Assembly: GCF_041890415.1 (NCBI RefSeq)
Contig: NZ_CP169056.1
Location: 2,480,001 to 2,544,000 of the forward strand
DNA length: 64,000 nucleotides
DNA from: Pseudoxanthomonas koreensis_A
GTDB taxonomy: Bacteria > Pseudomonadota > Gammaproteobacteria > Xanthomonadales > Xanthomonadaceae
Reading direction: 5' to 3'
Shown here: positions 1 through 8,223 of the stretch, one piece after another
How the letters are laid out: each line of letters starts with the position of its first letter
How positions within the stretch are numbered: the stretch's first letter is position 1
Notes under the pieces: model-generated
What the model saw: the letters and a program-made list of their open reading frames with translations, nothing else
Database searches by the model: none
What the model was told of the DNA's origin: nothing
Made by a program: the position numbers and the translations under genes

Positions 1-398
1 CAGTCCACGTGCTCTTCCTCGCTGTCGAGGATCTTCACGAACAACTGGCGGCTGACGTAGTCACCTACCGACTCGCAATAGGCCACCGCCTCGCGCAGCA
101 GCGGGATGCCGTCCAGCTCCAGCGCCAGGTCGCATTCGAGTACCTCGCGCGGGCCTTCGCCGATGCGCAGCTTGCCCAGCGCCTGGAAGTTGGGCAGGCC
201 TTCAAGGAACAGGATGCGCTCGGCCAGCCAGTCGGCGTGGTGCATCTCGTCGATCGATTCCTTGTACTCGTGCTCGGCCAGTTCCTTCAGGCCCCAGTTC
301 TTCAGCATCTTGGCGTGCAGGAAGTACTGGTTGATCGCGGTCAGCTCGTTGTAGAGCGCCTTGTTGAGGTATTGGATGACCTTCGCATCGCCCTTCAT
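1..398 (-). CDS. bfr: Bacterioferritin, C-terminus cut by window edge
   Basis: Haem-containing ferritin that oxidises Fe(II) and stores iron in a 24-subunit cytoplasmic shell. The first 132 residues are visible, of about 156 usual for the family. All expected ferroxidase ligands are seen at canonical positions (E18, E51, H54, E94, E127, H130), as is M52, the haem-ligand methionine. The ATG at 398 is preceded by GGGAG at good spacing. The next gene upstream on the same strand encodes Bfd, its electron donor for iron release. The missing C-terminus is a window artefact. Confidence 0.95.
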   Translation of the reverse strand, partial: MKGDAKVIQYLNKALYNELTAINQYFLHAKMLKNWGLKELAEHEYKESIDEMHHADWLAERILFLEGLPNFQALGKLRIGEGPREVLECDLALELDGIPLLREAVAYCESVGDYVSRQLFVKILDSEEEHVD

Positions 399-505
399 CG
401 CCGTACTCCCGTATGCCTTGAACCGCAGGCACTCTAGCGCGCCGCGCGTGGCGACGGAGTAACGCGAATCGTGTTCATTGCCGGCGGCATGCGCCGGGGG
501 CCGGA

Positions 506-709
506 TCAGGCGGCGACGGGCAGCAGCGGCAGCGGCAGGTCGCGCGCGTCCCGGCACTCGGCAACCAGCGCAGCGGCCATGTCCAGGCACGAGCCGCAGC
601 TGGAGCCGCAGCCGGTACGCATGGTCAGCTCGGCCACGCTGTCACATCCGTCCTCGACGGCCTGGCGGATCTGTTTGTCGGTGACCCCGTTGCAGATGCA
701 GACGTACAC
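506..709 (-). CDS. bfd: Bacterioferritin-associated ferredoxin
   Basis: Small [2Fe-2S] protein that delivers electrons to bacterioferritin to mobilise stored iron. It has 67 residues, typical for the family, with the Fer2_BFD cysteine pattern C4-x-C6 ... C38-x2-C41. It is transcribed toward bfr on the same strand, about 110 bp away, so a shared iron-responsive control is likely, although no clear Fur box was identified here. The alanine/leucine-rich tail after residue 55 is not part of the fold. Confidence 0.94.
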   Translation of the reverse strand: MYVCICNGVTDKQIRQAVEDGCDSVAELTMRTGCGSSCGSCLDMAAALVAECRDARDLPLPLLPVAA

Positions 710-799
710 GGCGGTATCAGGTGCTGGGAACTGGCCGCGATTGCATCACGGATGAGAATGGCTGTCAATTGAGAACCATGAGCATCCGGGTCGGAGCAG

Positions 800-1396
800 T
801 CACACCGTCGAATGCCGCCCGCGGGCACCGGGGAAACGCTTGCGCGGGCGCTCGTGGCCACCGCTGCTGCCCGGCAGCCATGCCTTCTGGGCCGCAGCCG
901 ACATCTGCAGGATCGCGGCGCCACTGCCGTGCGCCAGCGGCGCCAGGTGGCGCAGCGCGCGCGCGTACACGCCACGCTTGAAGGTCACCACATGCTCGAC
1001 CGGATACCAGAAATCCACCCAGCGCCAATGGTCGAACTCCGGCGTATCGGTCAGGTCCAGGCGCACCTGCGACTCGTCGCCGAGCAGGCGCAGCAGGAAC
1101 CACACCTGCTTCTGGCCGATGCACACCGGCCCATCGCCACGCCGCATCGCCCGCCCCGGCAACCGGTAGCGCAGCCAGCCCGGGGTGGCACCCAGCACTT
1201 CCACGTGCTCGGGAGACAACCCGGTCTCCTCGTGCAGCTCCCGGTACATGGCTTCCACCGGGGTTTCGTCGCTGCGCATCCCGCCCTGCGGGAACTGCCA
1301 GCCGTCGCGCCGCACACGCCGCGCCCAGAACACCTGCCCGTCGGGACGCATCAGCACGATACCGACGTTGGGCCTGTATCCGTCCGGATCGATCAC
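800..1396 (-). CDS. rppH: RNA 5'-pyrophosphohydrolase RppH (Nudix)
   Basis: Removes pyrophosphate from the 5' end of mRNA and so triggers 5'-end-dependent decay. The Nudix box is complete (GGMRSDETPVEAMYRELHEE, followed by TGL), and the family's conserved tryptophan/phenylalanine-rich C-terminal half (TPEFDHWRWVDFWYP) is present. I chose the GTG at 1396 because the protein then starts VIDPDGYRPNVG, matching the usual RppH start MIDPDG, and because GGAG lies just upstream. In-frame ATGs farther upstream (1435 and beyond) would add an unconserved extension. Length is 198 aa, with a basic tail beyond about residue 165. Confidence 0.92.
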   Translation of the reverse strand: MIDPDGYRPNVGIVLMRPDGQVFWARRVRRDGWQFPQGGMRSDETPVEAMYRELHEETGLSPEHVEVLGATPGWLRYRLPGRAMRRGDGPVCIGQKQVWFLLRLLGDESQVRLDLTDTPEFDHWRWVDFWYPVEHVVTFKRGVYARALRHLAPLAHGSGAAILQMSAAAQKAWLPGSSGGHERPRKRFPGARGRHSTV

Positions 1397-1578
1397 GACG
1401 GACTCCGAAAACTTCGACTGTCCCGACTCTGCCATGCCCCCGCCGGGGCGACAAGCGCGCATTGACACCACGCCCGGGAAGGGGAAAAATTGGCGGTCCA
1501 TTTGCGTGGACATGAACCCGGACGGCCGGAGCGCAAGGCTCATAAAGTCGGGGTCCAAGAAGTAGAAATCTGAAAATT

Positions 1579-1655
1579 GGCTATGTAGCTCAGACGGTTA
1601 GAGCGCGAGACTCATAATCCCGAGGTCGGTGGTTCGATTCCACCCATAGCCACCA
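1579..1655 (+). tRNA. tRNA-Met (anticodon CAU), elongator type
   Basis: The cloverleaf can be read directly: acceptor GGCTATG pairs with CATAGCC, the D arm is TAGCTCAG...GAGC, the loop CTCATAA carries anticodon CAT at 1613-1615, the T arm is GGTGGTTCGATTCCACC, and CCA is encoded. The acceptor resembles elongator tRNA-Met; a CAU tRNA-Ile2 modified by TilS is the alternative. The anticodon stem has one A-C mismatch as written. An antisense reading frame across this tRNA (1612-1794) gives a spurious GGIEPPTSGL tail and is not a gene. Confidence 0.93.
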
Positions 1656-1689
1656 GATTTTCCCGGTAAAACAACGCATTACGTGACCA

Positions 1690-1716
1690 AAGCCCGCCAT
1701 CGCCGCGGGCTTTCTT
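1690..1716 (+). terminator. Rho-independent terminator after the tRNA
   Basis: AGCCCGC (1691-1697), a 7-nt loop and GCGGGCT (1705-1711) form a perfect 7-bp GC-rich stem followed by TTCTT. It lies about 35 nt past the tRNA 3' end and would isolate tRNA transcription from the exopolysaccharide cluster. Confidence 0.7.
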
Positions 1717-1740
1717 GCGTGGGCGAACACGTCCCTCCGC

Positions 1741-1768
1741 GCAGGAGCCGGTCTTGCCGGCGACCGCA
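1741..1768 (+). repeat. REP-like palindromic repeat
   Basis: A copy (GCAGGAGCCGGTCTTGCC, then GGCGACCGC) of the palindromic repeat family found many times in this window. It contains an inner palindrome AGCCGG...CCGGC and lies between the tRNA terminator and the first exopolysaccharide gene. Confidence 0.75.
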
Positions 1769-1829
1769 GGGGACAATGCGCTATATATAGGCATCGCCGC
1801 CGATCCGCGCAGCTTCCCAGAGACCGTCG

Positions 1830-2546
1830 ATGCGTCCTTGCCGAGCGTTCCGTGTCGCCGCCGCGTGCCTGTGCCTGCTGCTGGTTGCGGCCTGCTCCAG
1901 CAATTCGCGCAATGTGCGCGCGGTGACCACCGGCGAGGCGCTGCCGCCGCCGGATACCACCAATGCGGCCGGCGCCTACGAGGGCGCGTCCGAATACCGG
2001 CTCGGTGCCTCGGACCTGATCGAGATCAGCGTGTTCGGCGTGGACGAGCTCAACCGCACCACCCGGGTCAACTCCAACGGGCAGATCTCGCTGCCGCTGG
2101 TGGGCGCGGTCATTGCCGGCGGCAAGACCGTGCCGGAACTGGAAACCGAGCTGACCCGACGCTACGCGGAGGGTTTCCTGCAGGATCCGCAGGTCACCGT
2201 GTTCGTCAAGGAATTCTCCAGCCAGCGCATCACCCTGGAAGGCGCGCTGAAGAAGCCGGGCATCTATCCGCTGACCGGCCGCACCACGCTGTTGCAGGCC
2301 ATCGCCATCGCCGAAGGCCTGGACCCGCTGGCCGACCTGCGCGGCGTGGTCCTGTTCCGGCAGATCGACGGGCAGAAGCTTGCCGCCGTGTACGACATGC
2401 GCGAGCTGCGCAGCGGCCGGGTGGAAGACCCGCAGCTGTTCGGCGACGACATCATCGTGGTGGAGACATCCGGCAGCAAGACCGCGCTGCGCCGGTTCAT
2501 CGAAACCGTACCGGTACTTGGATTCTTCTGGCGCCCGTATTACTGA
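1830..2546 (+). CDS. Polysaccharide export lipoprotein (Wza/GumB type)
   Basis: Outer-membrane export component for capsule or exopolysaccharide. The N-terminus is a lipoprotein signal with lipobox LVAAC (lipidated C22). The Poly_export domain follows at about residues 50-130 (SEYRLGASDLIEISVFG onward), with an SLBB-like segment at about 135-185. At 238 aa it is shorter than E. coli Wza (about 380) and closer to GumB. First gene of the cluster, 30 bp before the co-polymerase gene. It likely forms the outer-membrane pore that docks with the Wzc-like protein. Confidence 0.9.
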   Translation: MRPCRAFRVAAACLCLLLVAACSSNSRNVRAVTTGEALPPPDTTNAAGAYEGASEYRLGASDLIEISVFGVDELNRTTRVNSNGQISLPLVGAVIAGGKTVPELETELTRRYAEGFLQDPQVTVFVKEFSSQRITLEGALKKPGIYPLTGRTTLLQAIAIAEGLDPLADLRGVVLFRQIDGQKLAAVYDMRELRSGRVEDPQLFGDDIIVVETSGSKTALRRFIETVPVLGFFWRPYY

Positions 2547-2576
2547 CCTAGCGACCGATCATCGACCCGGACATCC

Positions 2577-4871
2577 ATGAGCAAGGACCAGCTTCCGACC
2601 GGACCACTGGGTGACGACCCGGACCAGCTACCCACCCGTGCCGCGGGCGCGGCGCAGGTGCCGGCCGTGGCCGCGCCCGATCGCGCACTGCTGCTGGCTG
2701 CCGCACGCGAGGAGCGTGGCGATGACGACACCATCGACCTGCGTGCCTACTGGCGCATCATCCTCAAGCGCCGCTGGCTGATCCTGGGCGTGCTCGGCGG
2801 CGTGGTCGCCCTCGCCCTGCTGGCCACCCTGCTGGCCACGCCCATCTACCGCGCCACCGCAGTCCTGCAGATCGAGCGCCACACCCAGCAGGTGGTGCAG
2901 GCCGGTGAACTGGGCACTCCCGGCGGGGTGGACCCGGAATTCCTCACCACCCAGATCGGCCTGTTGAAGAGCCGGGCGCTGGCCGAACGCGTGGTCGACG
3001 ACCTGGACCTGACCCGGGAGCGCCTGCAACGCCTCAACCCGCCCTCCTGGCTGTCGCGCCTGAAAGCGGTGGTGCGGCCGGCCGAAGCACCCGCCACGCC
3101 GGCCGTGCCTACGCCCGGCTCCACCGCCGACCCTGAAGACAGCCCCGAGCGGGTCCGCCGCCGGGCCGCGAACATGGTCCAGGAAGCGCTGACCGTGGCC
3201 CCGCAGCCGCGCTCGCGCCTGGTCAGCATCCACTTCGACAGCTCCGAGCCGCACTTTTCCGCGCGCGCGGCCAACGCCGTGGCCGACGGCTTCATCGCCA
3301 GCGAACTTGAGCGCCGCTTCGGTGCCTCGTCCTACGCCAAGGCCTACCTGGAGCAGCAACTGCAGGTGTCCAAGTCGCGGCTGGAGGATGCCGAGCGCAA
3401 GCTGGTGGAGTTTGCGCAGAAGGAAAACCTGGTCAGCGCGGTTGGCGGTGGCTCGCTGGTCGGGCAGAACCTGTCCGAGCTGAACACCTCGCTGGCCCAG
3501 GCCCAGGCGCAGCGCATCCGCGCGCAGGCGCGCTGGACCCAGGTGCAATCCTCCGGCGCGCTGCCGCAGGACATGCTCAGCGGCTCCATTGCCGGCGCCC
3601 TGCGCCAGCAGCGCGCCGACGTGCAGCGCACCTACCAGGAGAAGTCGCGGGTGTTCAAGCCCGAGTACCCGGAGATGCAGCAGCTCAGCAGCCAGATCAA
3701 GGAGCTGGACCGGCAGATCGGCGCCGAGATCAACAACGTGCGCCAATCGGTCAAGGCCGAGTACGACGCGGCCGTGCGCCAGGAAAGCCTGCTGCAGGCG
3801 CAACTGGCCGAGCTGCGCGACGAGACCCTGGATACCGACAGCCGCAGCATCCAGTACAACATCCTCAAGCGCGAGGCCGACACCTCGCGCCAGCTCTACG
3901 ACGGCCTGCTGCAGCGCTACAAGGAAGTAGGTGTGGCCGGCGACGTGCGCCCCAACAACATCTCGGTGATCGATCGGGCGCAGGCGCCATTGATGCGCTA
4001 CAAGCCCAACCTGCCGCTCAACCTTGCGCTGGGCGTGCTGCTGGGCCTGGTAGCCGGCGTGCTGGCCGCGCTGGTGCTGGAGTTCCTGGACGACACCATC
4101 AAGACGCCCGATGACGTGGAGCACCGGTTGGGCCTGTCGGTGCTGGGCATCATCCCGCAGCTGTCCAGCAAGCAGACAGTGGCGGCCGCGGCGGCCGACC
4201 TGCGCTCGGCATTCTCCGAGTCCTACCGCTCGGTGCGTACCGCGCTGCAGTTTTCCACCGACCAGGGCGTGCCCAAGGTGCTGCTCATCACCAGCGCCGG
4301 TTCGGGCGAGGGCAAGTCCACCTCCGCCGCAAGCCTGGCGGCCAACTTCGCCCAGCTTGGCAAGCGCACCCTGCTGATCGAGGCGGACATGCGCAATCCA
4401 TCCCTGCACCGGGTACTGGAGATCGGCAGCGGCAAGGGCTTGAGCAACCTGCTTTCCGGCGCCGGCAAGCTGGAGGATGCAGTGCGCCCCGCACGGCAGC
4501 CGCGCCTGGACGTGATCCTGGCCGGGCCGTTGCCGCCAAACCCGGCCGAACTGCTGTCCGGCTCGCGGCTGGTGTCGCTGCTGAGCATCGCCGGCACCGT
4601 GTATGACCAGATCGTCATCGATGGCCCACCAGTGCTTGGCCTGGCCGACGCGGCGATCCTGGGCAACGTGGCCGACGCCACCCTGTTCGTGGTGCAGTCC
4701 GGCAACACCAAGATCGGCAACGCCCAGGCCGTGATCAAGCGCCTGCTCGGCGTGCGCGCGCGCATCATCGGCGTGCTGCTGACCAAGTACAACGCGCGCA
4801 CCGCCGGCTACGGCTACCAGTACGAGTCGTACTACGCCTACGGCAACCAGCCGCAACTGACCAGGCAGTAG
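2577..4871 (+). CDS. Wzc-like polysaccharide co-polymerase / BY-kinase
   Basis: Inner-membrane protein controlling chain length and export through a cytoplasmic tyrosine autokinase. An N-terminal Wzz domain is bounded by membrane segments at about residues 63-92 and 477-503, with a long periplasmic coiled-coil region between. The kinase domain carries Walker A (GSGEGKST, about 576-583), Walker A' (LLIEADMRNP, about 600) and Walker B (IVIDGPP, about 680). The C-terminal tail has seven tyrosines in its last 25 residues (YGYQYESYYAYG), the autophosphorylation cluster. The PHP phosphatase at 23750 closes the same cluster and is the expected antagonist. The 764-aa length is normal for the fused class. 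Confidence 0.95.
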   Translation: MSKDQLPTGPLGDDPDQLPTRAAGAAQVPAVAAPDRALLLAAAREERGDDDTIDLRAYWRIILKRRWLILGVLGGVVALALLATLLATPIYRATAVLQIERHTQQVVQAGELGTPGGVDPEFLTTQIGLLKSRALAERVVDDLDLTRERLQRLNPPSWLSRLKAVVRPAEAPATPAVPTPGSTADPEDSPERVRRRAANMVQEALTVAPQPRSRLVSIHFDSSEPHFSARAANAVADGFIASELERRFGASSYAKAYLEQQLQVSKSRLEDAERKLVEFAQKENLVSAVGGGSLVGQNLSELNTSLAQAQAQRIRAQARWTQVQSSGALPQDMLSGSIAGALRQQRADVQRTYQEKSRVFKPEYPEMQQLSSQIKELDRQIGAEINNVRQSVKAEYDAAVRQESLLQAQLAELRDETLDTDSRSIQYNILKREADTSRQLYDGLLQRYKEVGVAGDVRPNNISVIDRAQAPLMRYKPNLPLNLALGVLLGLVAGVLAALVLEFLDDTIKTPDDVEHRLGLSVLGIIPQLSSKQTVAAAAADLRSAFSESYRSVRTALQFSTDQGVPKVLLITSAGSGEGKSTSAASLAANFAQLGKRTLLIEADMRNPSLHRVLEIGSGKGLSNLLSGAGKLEDAVRPARQPRLDVILAGPLPPNPAELLSGSRLVSLLSIAGTVYDQIVIDGPPVLGLADAAILGNVADATLFVVQSGNTKIGNAQAVIKRLLGVRARIIGVLLTKYNARTAGYGYQYESYYAYGNQPQLTRQ

Positions 4872-4879
4872 CCGGCGTC

Positions 4880-6325
4880 GTGACCAGGGAAGACGCACTC
4901 TCGCTGGCCATCGACCTGTTCCGCGCACCAACCCTGCGCCACGCCGCGCGCGCGCAGCCGGTGCCGGTGCACACCCGCGAACTGCTGCAGCTGGCCACCG
5001 GCCAGCCGGCGCGCCTGGCCGAAGCCTCCGCGCACACCGGCGTGGATGCCGCCGACCTGCTGGAAGCCTCGCGCTTTTTCGTGCGCGAGGTGCTGCTGTA
5101 CCCGGATGCCGACGACTACCGCGTGCTGGGCCTGCGCCCGGGCGCGGACCTGGACAGCCTCAAGACGCATTACCGGCTGCTGCTGGCCTGGCTGCATCCG
5201 GACCGGGTGCAGTCCGAAGCCGAGCAGGCCTTTGCCGCGCGGGTCAACGCCGCCTGGAACCGGCTGCGCGCCGCGCCGCAGGATGCGCCCGCAGACCCGG
5301 CGCCGCCTCCCGCAGTCACGCCGCCATCTGCGTTCGCCCCGCGCTGGATCCGGCTTGATCCGGACGACACCACGCGTCCGCGTCGGCACATCGTGCTGCC
5401 GGTACTGCTGCTGGCCCTGTGCGCACTGCTGCTGTGGGTCGCCACCCGGCCGCCACCGGCACCCGATGCGGCCCGGCCCGGGACGACGGCCGCGGCCGAC
5501 GCATCGCTGTTCGACGGACTGGTCCTGCAACCAAGGACCGATGACCAGGCACCCGCGCCGGCACCAGCACCGGCAATCGCAGCGGCACCTCGCGCCGACG
5601 CGCCTGCACCTGCGCCTGCACCTTCGCCCGCGCGCGCCGCAGCGCCCGCTACACCTGTTGCATTGCCTGCCGTATCCACCCCTGCCCGTGCCATCACCGC
5701 ACCTGCCGCACGCACGCCGGGCGCTGCGACCGGCAGTGCACCGGAAGCATCCACGGCCGCGCGTGCGCCAGCAGCACCGCTTGCGATCACGGCAGCGACT
5801 ACAAGTGCGCCAGCAGCACAGCAGGCATCGAGGCGCATGCCCGCACCCGCACCCACGCCAGCGGCAACCGTGCCGACTGCGACGTCGGCATCCACGCCCG
5901 CAAACGCAGCGCATGCGTCCACCGCGCACGTCACCGCCCTCGCCTCCGGCGAGGACACGCCCGCGCCCATTGCAACTGCAACGGTGACGCCCCGGCACCC
6001 GGAACTGGCCGGTGAACGGCTCGACGCGCTGCTGGCATTCGTCACCCGGCCGCAGATGATCCCGCCGCCGATCTGGCGCAACGTGCAGGCGATGGACGAG
6101 GCCGAGCGCATCCGCGGCATGCTGCTCGCCCACGGCAGCGCAGGCGCGCCCACGATCCAGGCCGCGCACGCGCGCTGGACCCATCGGCCCGACCGCGCCT
6201 TCGCCGTGGTGCCGGTGGTGTGGCCGGCGCCCGATGCCAGGGTCCAGCGCCTGCACGCCGAGTTGACCTGGCGCGACGACGACTGGCGGATCGAATCGCT
6301 GTTGCTGGAGGATCCGGCCCGGTGA
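4880..6325 (+). CDS. Membrane-anchored J-domain protein of the EPS cluster
   Basis: The GTG start lies 9 nt after the kinase stop. A DnaJ-like J domain at about residues 78-125 keeps the HPD tripeptide (H106-P107-D108). A single membrane segment follows at about 169-190, then a roughly 150-residue Ala/Pro-rich low-complexity linker (about 220-373), then a compact C-terminal domain (about 375-481) I do not recognise. Predicted topology is J domain in the cytoplasm and C-terminal domain in the periplasm. The J domain should stimulate DnaK, but the client is unknown; from position, EPS machinery is the obvious candidate. The linker has expanded codon repeats, so its length may vary between strains. 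Confidence 0.75.
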   Translation: MTREDALSLAIDLFRAPTLRHAARAQPVPVHTRELLQLATGQPARLAEASAHTGVDAADLLEASRFFVREVLLYPDADDYRVLGLRPGADLDSLKTHYRLLLAWLHPDRVQSEAEQAFAARVNAAWNRLRAAPQDAPADPAPPPAVTPPSAFAPRWIRLDPDDTTRPRRHIVLPVLLLALCALLLWVATRPPPAPDAARPGTTAAADASLFDGLVLQPRTDDQAPAPAPAPAIAAAPRADAPAPAPAPSPARAAAPATPVALPAVSTPARAITAPAARTPGAATGSAPEASTAARAPAAPLAITAATTSAPAAQQASRRMPAPAPTPAATVPTATSASTPANAAHASTAHVTALASGEDTPAPIATATVTPRHPELAGERLDALLAFVTRPQMIPPPIWRNVQAMDEAERIRGMLLAHGSAGAPTIQAAHARWTHRPDRAFAVVPVVWPAPDARVQRLHAELTWRDDDWRIESLLLEDPAR

Positions 6326-7545
6326 ACGCGCGCACTCCCTTCTACGGCGTGGCGTTCGCGCTGCTGTGCATCGCGCTGGCGCTGGCCGCCTGGCGCATCG
6401 TGGCCCATACCGCCGCCGACAGCCTGGCCGCCGCCGATCCGGCCCGCGCACTGGGATGGGTGGACGGACATCCCGACGCGCTGCTGGCCCTGGCCGAGCA
6501 GCAACTGGCCGCCGGCCACGCCACCCAAGCCGCTGGCACCGCGCGGCACCTGCTGCAACGGGCGCCACTGGAAGGCCGCGCCTGGCGCATCCTGGCCCAG
6601 GGCGAGGTGATGGCCGGGCGCACCGATACGGCGCGGGAACTCTATCAACGCACCATCGCCGCAACCCCGCACGACATCGCCGCACGCGCGTGGCTGCTGC
6701 AGGACCACCTCAACCACCAGCGCCATGCCGAAGCGCTGGGCGAGATCGACCGCATCCTGCGCATCTCCCCGCGCTTGGGCCGCAGCCTGGTTCCGGCACT
6801 GGCGCAGATGGCCAGCGATGCGGACTTCGCCGCCGCCATGATCCCGCTGCTGGCGCGGCAGCCGCCGTGGCGCGCACCGCTGCTGCGCGAGATCCAGGGC
6901 GGCAAGCATGCGCAGGCCGAGCGCGTGTTCGACCTGCTGCTGCAGGCCGGCGACCTGGACCCAACCGAGCAGCGTGGCTGGATCGAGGCGCTGATGGGCC
7001 AGCAGCGTTGGGGCGAGGCCTACGCCTACTGGGTGCCCGCCGTACCGCCGGGCCAAGCGCTGACCCCGGTGTTCAACGGCAGCTTCGAGCGGCCGATCAG
7101 CGGCTACGGGTTCGACTGGCGGATCGTCCGGGTCCCGGGCGTGGCGGTGGACCTGCAGGCCGATGCCGACCCCGCCCTGGGCCAGGTGGCGCACATCCGC
7201 TTCAACCACCGCCCCGCCGCGCACGCCGGGCTGCAGCAGGCGCTGCTGCTGGCGCCGGGCCGCTACCGGTTCCGGGTGCGGATGCGTGCCGACCAGTTGC
7301 GCAGCGATGGCGGCCTGGAATGGGTGCTGCTGTGCGCCAGCAGCGGCCACGGCCCGCTGGGCACCAGCGAGCGGCTCTCCGGCACGTTCGCCTGGACCAC
7401 GCTGACCTGGGAGGCCCAGGTACCGGAAACCTGCCCGGGACAATGGCTGCGGCTGCGCAACCCGGTGCCGTCGGGGATCGGGCAGTTCGTATCCGGGCAG
7501 GCCTGGGTCGCCGAGGTCTCGGCCGTTCCGGAGGCCCGGCCCTAG
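6322..7545 (+). CDS. TPR protein with C-terminal carbohydrate-binding-like domain
   Basis: Starts with GTG overlapping the previous stop (GTGA), so translational coupling is likely. An N-terminal membrane anchor (about residues 8-25, YGVAFALLCIALALAAW) is followed by tetratricopeptide-like helices to about residue 235. A beta-rich C-terminal module (about 250-400) with NGSFERPISGYGFDWR and a jelly-roll-like pattern follows. The 407-aa architecture suggests a periplasmic scaffold that contacts polymer or assembly proteins. It is found beside the J-domain gene and the FecR-like gene as an accessory set. No catalytic residues are seen; function is inferred from location only. Confidence 0.7.
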   Translation: MNARTPFYGVAFALLCIALALAAWRIVAHTAADSLAAADPARALGWVDGHPDALLALAEQQLAAGHATQAAGTARHLLQRAPLEGRAWRILAQGEVMAGRTDTARELYQRTIAATPHDIAARAWLLQDHLNHQRHAEALGEIDRILRISPRLGRSLVPALAQMASDADFAAAMIPLLARQPPWRAPLLREIQGGKHAQAERVFDLLLQAGDLDPTEQRGWIEALMGQQRWGEAYAYWVPAVPPGQALTPVFNGSFERPISGYGFDWRIVRVPGVAVDLQADADPALGQVAHIRFNHRPAAHAGLQQALLLAPGRYRFRVRMRADQLRSDGGLEWVLLCASSGHGPLGTSERLSGTFAWTTLTWEAQVPETCPGQWLRLRNPVPSGIGQFVSGQAWVAEVSAVPEARP

Positions 7546-7668
7546 CGGCCGGCGGCGCGGAACCGGGCAGGTTTCTTCACACCGTACTGCTTGCATACGC
7601 GAAAATATCGCCCTAGCCTAGCTCTGGGCCGCTCCGTCCGGGCGGGCGAACAGAAGGATCTCCAGCTC

Positions 7669-8112
7669 ATGAACATCAGGCTTTCAATGCTGGCCGCCGC
7701 GCTGGCGCTGGGCATTCCCGCCCTCGCCATGGCGCAGGAAGGCGCCGTGCAGGAACCCGTCGCCAGCCTCCAGATCAACTCCGGCAGCATCCAGACCAGC
7801 GGTGCCGATGGCCAGTTCGTCCCGGCCCAGTCCGGGGTGCAACTGCAACCCGGCAGCCGCGTGCTGGTGCCGTCCGGCGCCTCCGCCACCATGGTCTATC
7901 CGGGCGGATGCACGGTCAGCCTGTCGCCGGGCGTGCACACGGTGCTGCCAACCTGCACCCCGCCCCCGGTCAACGTCGCCTCCGGCGGCGGCACTGGCAT
8001 GGGCGCAGGCGGTGCGGTCGGCATCCTGGCCACCGGCGTGGCCCTGACCGCAGTGGGCATGGACCAGACCCTGGAAGACAGCGACGACCCGCGTCCGCCG
8101 ATCAGTCGCTGA
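7669..8112 (+). CDS. Secreted FecR-like protein of the EPS cluster, function unknown
   Basis: 147 aa. A clear Sec signal peptide ends near MAQ (residues 1-23). A short FecR-like beta segment follows (SGVQLQPGSRVLVPSG through VSLSPGVHTV, about residues 55-93), then a glycine-rich stretch and a hydrophobic helix (GGAVGILATGVALTAVGM, about 112-130), ending in a charged tail. I chose the ATG at 7669, with AAGGA about 12 nt upstream, over an upstream ATG that lacks a signal peptide. The likely location is periplasm or inner membrane. Its monocistronic look (gap before, terminator after) suggests separate dosage. Confidence 0.65.
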   Translation: MNIRLSMLAAALALGIPALAMAQEGAVQEPVASLQINSGSIQTSGADGQFVPAQSGVQLQPGSRVLVPSGASATMVYPGGCTVSLSPGVHTVLPTCTPPPVNVASGGGTGMGAGGAVGILATGVALTAVGMDQTLEDSDDPRPPISR

Positions 8113-8172
8113 TCGACGGCAGCATGCTTCCGGCCGGAACCGCACAACGGAGCCGGGCCGGTGCAGAATCGG

Positions 8173-8201
8173 ACGGGACAGGCGCAGGCCTGTCCCGTTT
8201 C
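8173..8201 (+). terminator. Rho-independent terminator inside the EPS cluster
   Basis: ACGGGACAGGC (8173-8183), a 4-nt loop GCAG and GCCTGTCCCGT (8188-8198) form a perfect 11-bp stem followed by TTCCGTTT. It separates the export/accessory genes from the sugar-assembly genes and implies a second promoter before 8224. Confidence 0.75.
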
Positions 8202-8223
8202 CGTTTCTGCGGGGGTTGACCGG

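Noticed and set aside
1612..1794. Antisense reading frame ending GGIEPPTSGL over the tRNA
   Set aside because: This peptide is a well-known artefact of translating the complement of tRNA sequences; the tRNA is clear.
2628..4931. 767-codon open frame antisense to the Wzc-like gene
   Set aside because: Histidine/glutamine-rich composition typical of the complement of GC-rich coding DNA; the sense strand encodes an unambiguous BY-kinase.
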